DNA from: JBBSEZ01 sp038239195
GTDB lineage: Bacteria; Planctomycetota; Planctomycetia; Gemmatales; Gemmataceae
Direction of reading: 5' to 3'
Length of the DNA: 16,928 bases
NCBI GenBank assembly: GCA_038239195.1
Contig: JBBSEZ010000203.1
Span: 1 to 16,928 of the forward strand
Shown here: in pieces, positions 1 to 4,442 of the stretch
Layout of the letters: every line of letters starts with the position of its first letter
How positions within the stretch are numbered: the stretch's first letter is position 1
Notes under the pieces: model-generated
What the model was told of the DNA's origin: nothing
Databases searched by the model: none
The model's input: only the letters and a program-made list of their open reading frames with translations
Translations under genes and position numbers: made by a program

Positions 1-50
1 GTGAAAGCCACCGCGAAGCCCTGGACCAACACTTCCAGCGAAGGTATCAT
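1..50 (-). CDS. Possible N-terminal fragment of an IS transposase (runs off the left edge)
   Basis: Reading leftwards on the minus strand from an ATG at 48-50 gives MIPSLEVLVQGFAVAF and then the window edge. The pattern of a short Pro-containing start, a Leu/Val-rich helix and a Phe-Ala-x-x-Phe run resembles the first residues of IS4/IS701-type DDE transposases. That resemblance is from memory of the family and rests on 16 residues only. No strong ribosome binding site sits close to the ATG; an AAGGGAGG lies about 16 bases upstream. The lower G+C of the surrounding bases and the position at a probable contig end fit an insertion sequence. It could equally be a chance ORF. Confidence 0.3.
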   Translation of the reverse strand, partial: MIPSLEVLVQGFAVAF

Positions 51-165
51 CGTCCACACGAGGGTGCCTCCCTTTATCTCGAGACCACCTACTCTTGGTC
101 TAGGAAGGCACTCCTCTTTTTCTAGCTACCTCCGTACTCCTAATAGTGGACGAACGATCAGACAA
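1..165. mobile_element. Possible right or left end of an insertion sequence
   Basis: Bases 1 to roughly 165 are close to half G+C by rough count, clearly lower than the rest of the window. They hold the transposase-like start at 48-50 and overlap the C-terminal codons of the Rpn-type gene, which here stop resembling that family. I infer that an IS inserted into the 3' end of the Rpn gene. The other end of the element is outside the window, so no terminal inverted repeats or target duplication can be shown, and the right boundary is a guess. Confidence 0.28.
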
Positions 166-962
166 ATCTGCGAAAGTTCAGCTTTGACGGCTACGCTGTT
201 CATCCTCGCCGTGACCACTGCCAGCATGTCTTGGCGCTCTGCTTTCGGGCGCCGGCGGTAGGCCCACGACACCAGAAACCACATCAGATCGTGCCAGCGG
301 GCGCGATCTTGCTGGCTGAGGGGCTCCAGTCGGCGCGTCACCTCCGCGAACACCTCGCGGAACACGTCGGCGCTCTCGCGCTCAGCCCGGACCACCGCGA
401 GCGCTTGCAGCCACTCGCCGCCTTGCAGCAGTTGCTCGACGGTCTGGTCGTTCAACTGCCACAGCACCGGCGCCCAGTTGGGGAGGTAGGGCTGGAAAGG
501 GGCGACCACCGGCATCAGATCGGCCAGGGTACGGGCCGTGTCCCACTCGGCGTGGCCGGTGTAGAACACGATCGGCAGCACCGGGCTGAGCCGCAACGGC
601 TCCCCGCGCCGGTGGCCGTCTTCCCAGAGGCGCCACTCCCGCTCCCAGTATAACGTGGCGTACAGCAACGTCCGCAAGGGCATTCGCTGGTCGGGAGCGC
701 TCGAGTGCTCGAGCAGCAGGCACACGAGCGCTTCCGCCCCGTCGCGGAACGGTATCCGAAACAGGAGATCGGCCTCGCGGCGCCGCCAATCGGGCAGCGG
801 CAACTCGCGCTGGAGCGACACCGCTCTTGTGAAGTCGAAGCCCGGCGCCAGGGCCGGCGCCACGGCGCTCACCAGTTGTTGCAAGTGGGGCCGCCGTTCC
901 AGCAGGAGCCGGATGGCCCGGTCGGGGAAATCGTGCAAGGGTGGATCGTCGAAGAACGACAT
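126..962 (-). CDS. Rpn-type (PD-(D/E)XK) nuclease/putative transposase family protein, C-terminus possibly truncated
   Basis: Protein of 278 residues resembling the Rpn/YhgA family of recombination-promoting nucleases (Transposase_31-like). Visible family features are Asp65 in EADLLFRIPF, the strand CLLLEH with Glu85, PDQRMPLRTLLYATLYWE, and LSPVLPIVFYTG at about 125-136. In the family the second active-site block usually reads EHQSSPD, with E-x-Q/K. Here it reads EHSSAPD, so the Gln/Lys position is Ser87 and nuclease activity may be lost. The C-terminus after about residue 264 (QICLIVRPLLGVRR) does not look like the usual Glu-rich family tail and lies in lower-G+C DNA, consistent with an insertion junction. 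The ATG at 962 follows a GAGGAG with six bases between, and the gene starts 10 bases after the nitrilase stop, so the two are probably co-transcribed. Confidence 0.8.
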   Translation of the reverse strand: MSFFDDPPLHDFPDRAIRLLLERRPHLQQLVSAVAPALAPGFDFTRAVSLQRELPLPDWRRREADLLFRIPFRDGAEALVCLLLEHSSAPDQRMPLRTLLYATLYWEREWRLWEDGHRRGEPLRLSPVLPIVFYTGHAEWDTARTLADLMPVVAPFQPYLPNWAPVLWQLNDQTVEQLLQGGEWLQALAVVRAERESADVFREVFAEVTRRLEPLSQQDRARWHDLMWFLVSWAYRRRPKAERQDMLAVVTARMNSVAVKAELSQICLIVRPLLGVRR

Positions 963-972
963 GGCAATCTCC

Positions 973-1923
973 TCAACGCGCCCGGCGCGGGTGGGCCCGC
1001 AGGTGCTTGTCGCGCTGCCCCGTGCTGCGCGCCAGGTAGTCGCGCAGCGTTTCCAGCTTGTGCGCTCGCGCGATCTGCTCGACGGTCAGTCCCGCCTTGC
1101 GGCTGGCGAGCAGGAAGAACGCCTCGGGCTGATGCACCTCGATCTCGACGTCGGGGCCGTAGCGCTCGCGGAGCGCGGCGAACTTCTCCTGGTTGAAGTC
1201 GAGGTGGAACACCTCGCGGTCGAGATTGACCTCGGCGACCGCCCAGGGCGGCAGGCGGCGGCCGCGCACCTGGTGCGTCTCCGCCCCCTGTTTGACCAGG
1301 TAGCGCCCGCTCATGTCGATGACGGCGCTCTCGGCGCCGTAGGCGACGGCGATGGTGAAGCCATAGCGCAGCGCCCAGTGCTGGAGCAGTTGCCCGCCCC
1401 AGAACATCGACGGCCAGAACACCAGCCGGGCGCGCTGCCGCTCCAACTCCGCCGCCACCTGCGGAAAGTTGGCGTCGAAGCAGACCGCCGCCCCCACGCG
1501 CACCCCGTCGCACTCCGCGACCGGCACCTCCCAGCCCGGCGCGATCCCGGCGTTCATCTCGCCCGTGGTAGGGTAGTTCTTGCGATACGTCATCGCCAGG
1601 CGCCCCGCGCGATCGACGATCGGCACCGAGTTGTAGACCAGGCCGGACAACTTCTCCAGAAAGGGGATCACCAGCGCGGCCTTGACCTCGCGGGCCAGCC
1701 GGCCGACCGCGGCCGCGAACGGCTCCAGCTCCGGGGCTTGCTTGACGCCCTGCGGCAGTCCGCCGGCGATGCAGGCGCAGGCCTCGGGGAAGCAGATGAA
1801 GTCGGGCTTGTCCTTGGCCACCTTCAACGCGACCTCGCGGAGGGCGCTCAGGTCCACGGCCCGGCGGTGATCGACGGCGGGGGGGACGTAGCTGACGCAG
1901 GCGATGCGGACGGTGCGCGCCAT
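973..1923 (-). CDS. Carbon-nitrogen hydrolase (nitrilase superfamily)
   Basis: A 316-residue cytosolic amidohydrolase. The superfamily catalytic triad is visible: Glu47 in FICFPEAC, Lys115 in MTYRKNYP and Cys148 in GAAVCFDANFP. Such enzymes hydrolyse non-peptide C-N bonds through a Cys thioimidate or acyl intermediate. The substrate cannot be told from the sequence; the N-carbamoyl-amide or aliphatic-amide branches are possible. I chose the ATG at 1921-1923 (MARTVRIACVSY) rather than an upstream in-frame start, because it has AGGAG six bases upstream and begins at the first beta strand of the fold. The stop codon TGA overlaps the ribosome binding site of the Rpn-type gene downstream, suggesting translational coupling. 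The C-terminal 30 residues (THE region from about 285) form an Arg/Lys-rich tail. Confidence 0.9.
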   Translation of the reverse strand: MARTVRIACVSYVPPAVDHRRAVDLSALREVALKVAKDKPDFICFPEACACIAGGLPQGVKQAPELEPFAAAVGRLAREVKAALVIPFLEKLSGLVYNSVPIVDRAGRLAMTYRKNYPTTGEMNAGIAPGWEVPVAECDGVRVGAAVCFDANFPQVAAELERQRARLVFWPSMFWGGQLLQHWALRYGFTIAVAYGAESAVIDMSGRYLVKQGAETHQVRGRRLPPWAVAEVNLDREVFHLDFNQEKFAALRERYGPDVEIEVHQPEAFFLLASRKAGLTVEQIARAHKLETLRDYLARSTGQRDKHLRAHPRRAR

Positions 1924-1959
1924 GGGGTGCTCCTGGAGGGAGGGAAGGACCGATCGGCC

Positions 1960-1988
1960 ATCGTAAGGCCGCGCCCCTCCAGCGTCAA
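1960..1988 (-). promoter_or_regulatory. Probable sigma70-type promoter for the nitrilase/Rpn unit
   Basis: On the minus strand TTGACG (1988-1983, five of six to the -35 consensus) is followed by a 17-base spacer and TACGAT (1965-1960, four of six to the -10 consensus, including the key A2 and T6). Transcription would start about 30 bases before the nitrilase ATG. It is the best promoter match noticed in the window. Confidence 0.5.
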
Positions 1989-2024
1989 CGAAGGGGCGGG
2001 CGGAAGAAACGCAACGCCGACCGC

Positions 2025-2053
2025 TTGACAAACGGCGTCGTTCTTCTCACCCT
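2025..2053 (+). promoter_or_regulatory. Possible promoter for the isocitrate dehydrogenase gene
   Basis: A perfect -35 hexamer TTGACA (2025-2030) is followed at 17 bases by CACCCT (2048-2053), which keeps only A2 and T6 of the -10 consensus. The 12-mer CGCTTGACAAAC around it recurs exactly upstream of the aminopeptidase gene with the same spacing to a similar CAxxCT -10, which supports function. It is divergent from the nitrilase promoter in the same 162-base intergenic region. Confidence 0.42.
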
Positions 2054-2085
2054 GAGCAGAAAGGAACTTCTGGGGGAGCACCGCC

Positions 2086-3084
2086 TTGGCTACACCGGTG
2101 GTACTGATCGAGGGCGACGGCATCGGCCCCGAGGTGACGCGGGCGGTGCGGGCCGTCGTCGAGGCGGCGGGCGCGCCGATCACCTGGGTCGAGGCCCAGG
2201 CCGGCATCCCCGCCGTCGAGCGCTACGGCGACCCGCTGCCCGCCGCCACGCTCGACCTGGTGCGGCGCTACCGCGTCGCGCTCAAGGGCCCCTGCACCAC
2301 GCCCGTCGGCAAGGGCTATCGCTCCATCAACGTGCGCCTGCGCAAGGAGCTCGACCTCTACGCCAGCGTCCGGCCCGTGTGTACGCTGCCCGGCATTCAG
2401 GTGCCTTTCGAGAACGTGGACATCATCGTGGTGCGCGAGAACACCGAGGGGCTCTACTCCGGGCAGGAGCACGTCGTCGTGCCCGGCGTGGTCGAGAGCC
2501 TGCGCATCATCACTCTCACCGCCGCCGAGCGCATCGTCCGTTACGCCTTCGACCTGGCGCGCAACGAGGGCCGGCGCCGCGTCACCTTCTGCCACAAGGC
2601 CGACGTGATGCCGCTCAGCGATGGCCTCTTCCTCGCCACCGCCCGCGCCGTCGCCGACGACTACCCCTTCCTCGAGTTCGAGGAGATGCACGTCGATGCG
2701 CTGTGCATGCAGCTGGCCCTCCACCCAGAGCGCTACGACGTGCTGGTGATGGAGAACCTGTTCGGCGACGTGCTCAGCGACCTGTGCGCCGGCCTGGTGG
2801 GCGGGCTCGGCGTCGTCCCCGGCGCCAACATCGGCACGCGCTACGCCGTCTTCGAGGCCGTCCACGGCAGCGCCCCCGACCTCGCCGGGAAGGGCCTGGC
2901 CAACCCCATCGCGCTGTTGCGCTCCGCAGCGATGTTGCTGCACCACATCGGCCAGTTCGGCCCGTCGGGCCGCATCGAGGCGTCGGTGCGCCGCACGCTC
3001 CAGGCCCACCGGGGCCTCACCCGCGACCTGGGCGGCGACGGCACCACGGCCACGCTGACGGAGCAACTCATCGCCAACTTGTGA
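2086..3084 (+). CDS. NAD-dependent isocitrate dehydrogenase (isocitrate/isopropylmalate dehydrogenase family)
   Basis: A 332-residue cytosolic beta-decarboxylating dehydrogenase, predicted to convert isocitrate to 2-oxoglutarate with NAD in the TCA cycle. Motifs in order are IEGDGIGPEV (8-17), the substrate loop RSINVRLR with Ser80, Asn82 and Arg86, ASVRP with Arg96, VRENTEGLYSGQEH with Arg117 and Tyr124, catalytic Lys171 in CHKADV, metal ligands Asp204, Asp228 and Asp232, and the coenzyme loop HGSAPD (260-265). RENTEG rather than REL, and the resemblance to the mitochondrial IDH3 alpha type, argue for isocitrate over isopropylmalate; homoisocitrate remains possible. I chose the TTG at 2086 because GGGGGAG ends seven bases upstream and it gives a normal MATPVVLIEG start; no ATG is nearby. 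A diverged paralogue follows 108 bases downstream on the same strand. Confidence 0.88.
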   Translation: MATPVVLIEGDGIGPEVTRAVRAVVEAAGAPITWVEAQAGIPAVERYGDPLPAATLDLVRRYRVALKGPCTTPVGKGYRSINVRLRKELDLYASVRPVCTLPGIQVPFENVDIIVVRENTEGLYSGQEHVVVPGVVESLRIITLTAAERIVRYAFDLARNEGRRRVTFCHKADVMPLSDGLFLATARAVADDYPFLEFEEMHVDALCMQLALHPERYDVLVMENLFGDVLSDLCAGLVGGLGVVPGANIGTRYAVFEAVHGSAPDLAGKGLANPIALLRSAAMLLHHIGQFGPSGRIEASVRRTLQAHRGLTRDLGGDGTTATLTEQLIANL

Positions 3085-3104
3085 AAAGGAGGCATCCGCC
3101 CCCG

Positions 3105-3172
3105 CCCTGTAGGGAACGGCCTCCGTGCCGTTCCGCGAAACCGGAACGGCCTCCGTGCCGTTCCCTACAGGG
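3105..3172. repeat. Nested inverted/direct repeat between the two dehydrogenase genes (repeat family copy 1)
   Basis: Outer arms CCCTGTAG (3105-3112) and CTACAGGG (3165-3172) enclose two identical hairpin units. Each unit has stem GGAACGGC, loop CTCCGT and return stem GCCGTTCC (3113-3134 and 3143-3164), separated by GCGAAACC. The DNA can fold either as two 8-bp hairpins or as one 16-bp long-range stem (3105-3120 with 3157-3172). A related copy lies at 11887-11963. It has no T tract, so a simple intrinsic terminator is not indicated; it could be a REP-like mobile palindrome or a processing/stability element between the two genes. Confidence 0.9.
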
Positions 3173-3192
3173 TGGGCAAGGGTGAGAGACGC

Positions 3193-4212
3193 ATGCCGCT
3201 ACGAGTGACGCTGATCCAGGGCGGAGGGGGCGGCTTCGATCAGGTGCCCGCCGTGAAGGCGGTGCTGCACGCCGCGGGCGTGGACCTCGACTGGGACGAG
3301 CACCTTGCCGGCTGGGCCTCGATGGAGAAAGGCGGCGAGGCGCTGCCCGAGGCCCTGCTGCGCTCGGTGCGCGAGAACCGTCTTGCCCTCAAAACGAAAC
3401 TCCTGCCGCCGCCGGGCGAGCCGGGGCTTCGCAAGAAAGAGACCGGCAACTTCAACGTGCAGTTTCGCCGCGAGCTCGGGTTGTTCGCGTCGGTGCGGCC
3501 GCTCAAGAACCTGCCCGGCCTGCCCGCCCGGTTCCAGGGCGTGGACATGCTCGTCATCCGCGAGCTGACCGAGGACCTCTACACCGCCATCGAGCACGAG
3601 ATCGTGCCCGGCGTCGTGCAGAGCATCAAGGTCGTCACCGAGGCCGCCAGCCGGCGCTTCTTCCGCTTCGCCTTCGAGTACGCCCGGGGCGCCGGCCGCA
3701 AGTCGATCGTCTGCGTCCACAAGGCCAACATCCTCAAGCTCGCCGACGGCCTGTTCCTGGAGGCCTTTCGCAGCGCGGCCCGCGACTACCCGGAGATGCT
3801 CACGCGCGAGTTGATCGTCGATAACTGCTGCATGCAGATGGTGTCCCGGCCGACGCAGTTCGACGTGCTGGTGATGGGCAACCTCTACGGCGACATCGTG
3901 AGCGACCTCGCCGCCGGCATCGTGGGCGGGGTCAGCGCCACGGCGGGAATCAACGTCGGGGAGAACGTGCGCGTCTACGAATCGTTTCACGGCGGCAACC
4001 GCGACGCCATTCCCGAGGGCCGGGCCAACCCGCTGCCGCTGCTGCTGCCGGCCATCGACCTGCTCGAGGCGGAGGGCCACGCCGACGCCTCGCGGGCCAT
4101 CTTCGAGGCGGTGGGGCGCGTGCTGACGGAGAAGAAGGCGTTGACCCCCGACCTCGGCGGGCAGGCCGGCACGGCGGAGATGACGCAGGCGATCATCGCG
4201 GCGCTGGGGTGA
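3193..4212 (+). CDS. Diverged isocitrate dehydrogenase-like paralogue, candidate non-catalytic or altered-specificity subunit
   Basis: A 339-residue member of the same family as the gene before it. Conserved are Asn88 and Arg92 in the substrate loop, Arg102 in ASVRP, Arg123 and Tyr130 in IRELTEDLYTAIEHE, Lys177 in VHKANI, and Asp210, Asp234 and Asp238. Altered are three normally conserved features: GDGIGPE is replaced by QGGGGGFDQ (9-17), the substrate Ser is Asn86, and the coenzyme loop HGSAPD is HGGNRD (266-271). RENTEG is RELTED, a mix of isopropylmalate- and isocitrate-type spelling. By analogy with eukaryotic IDH3 beta/gamma, which also have an altered coenzyme loop, this may be a regulatory partner of the upstream enzyme; a different substrate is the alternative. 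The ATG at 3193 (MPLRVTLIQG) is preferred over an earlier in-frame codon because it starts at the family's first strand; the ribosome site (AAGGGTGAGAG) is weak. Confidence 0.82.
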   Translation: MPLRVTLIQGGGGGFDQVPAVKAVLHAAGVDLDWDEHLAGWASMEKGGEALPEALLRSVRENRLALKTKLLPPPGEPGLRKKETGNFNVQFRRELGLFASVRPLKNLPGLPARFQGVDMLVIRELTEDLYTAIEHEIVPGVVQSIKVVTEAASRRFFRFAFEYARGAGRKSIVCVHKANILKLADGLFLEAFRSAARDYPEMLTRELIVDNCCMQMVSRPTQFDVLVMGNLYGDIVSDLAAGIVGGVSATAGINVGENVRVYESFHGGNRDAIPEGRANPLPLLLPAIDLLEAEGHADASRAIFEAVGRVLTEKKALTPDLGGQAGTAEMTQAIIAALG

Positions 4213-4228
4213 GCGTTCCGCGGGCCCG

Positions 4229-4339
4229 GGTGCCGCTCTCGATTTTGGCGAGCGGGGGGCGTAAGCCCCCTGTTGCTGCGAGGAACAGGGGGCTTACGCC
4301 CCCCGCTCGCCAGCACGTGCCAAAATCCAGAGCGGCACC
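4229..4339. repeat. Long nested inverted repeat between the IDH-like gene and the aminopeptidase gene
   Basis: The inner arms are a perfect 28-bp inverted repeat, 4247-4274 and 4284-4311, around a nine-base loop GCTGCGAGG. The arms contain GGGGGGCGTAAGCCCCC-type sequence. Outer arms 4229-4248 and 4320-4339 pair at 19 of 20 positions, with an eight-base asymmetric insertion (4312-4319) on the right side. It begins 17 bases after the upstream stop codon. It may act as a bidirectional transcription barrier or be a mobile palindromic element. No T tract follows either arm. Confidence 0.9.
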
Positions 4340-4357
4340 CCGCGGGCCACCGCGCGC

Positions 4358-4386
4358 TTGACAAACCTCCTCGCTCTGGTCAATCT
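4358..4386 (+). promoter_or_regulatory. Possible promoter for the aminopeptidase gene
   Basis: TTGACA (4358-4363), a 17-base spacer, then CAATCT (4381-4386). The -10 keeps only A2 and T6 of the consensus, but the 12-mer CGCTTGACAAAC (4355-4366), the 17-base spacing and the CAxxCT form are shared with the region before the isocitrate dehydrogenase gene. It lies just downstream of the long palindrome and 57 bases before the predicted start codon. Confidence 0.4.
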
Positions 4387-4442
4387 GTGGTGAGAAGGCG
4401 ACTTCGCTCGCGTGTCGGCACCCTTCCGAGGAGCACCCATTC

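Noticed and set aside
1..261. Plus-strand frame at the left edge
   Set aside because: The translation (86 codons) resembles no family, overlaps the Rpn-type gene and has no start context.
655..2028. A 457-codon plus-strand frame over the nitrilase gene
   Set aside because: The opposite strand has the catalytic triad and a ribosome site; this frame has no domain and spans the promoter region.
3105..3172. CRISPR array suggested by two identical 22-base units
   Set aside because: Only two units with an eight-base spacer, self-complementary, between metabolic genes and without cas genes.
3193..4212. Isopropylmalate dehydrogenase (leuB) for the second dehydrogenase, because of its REL motif
   Set aside because: The rest of the protein, such as IEHEIVPGVVQSIKVVTEAASR and VHKANILKLADGLFL, follows the NAD-isocitrate dehydrogenase type, and no other leucine genes are nearby.
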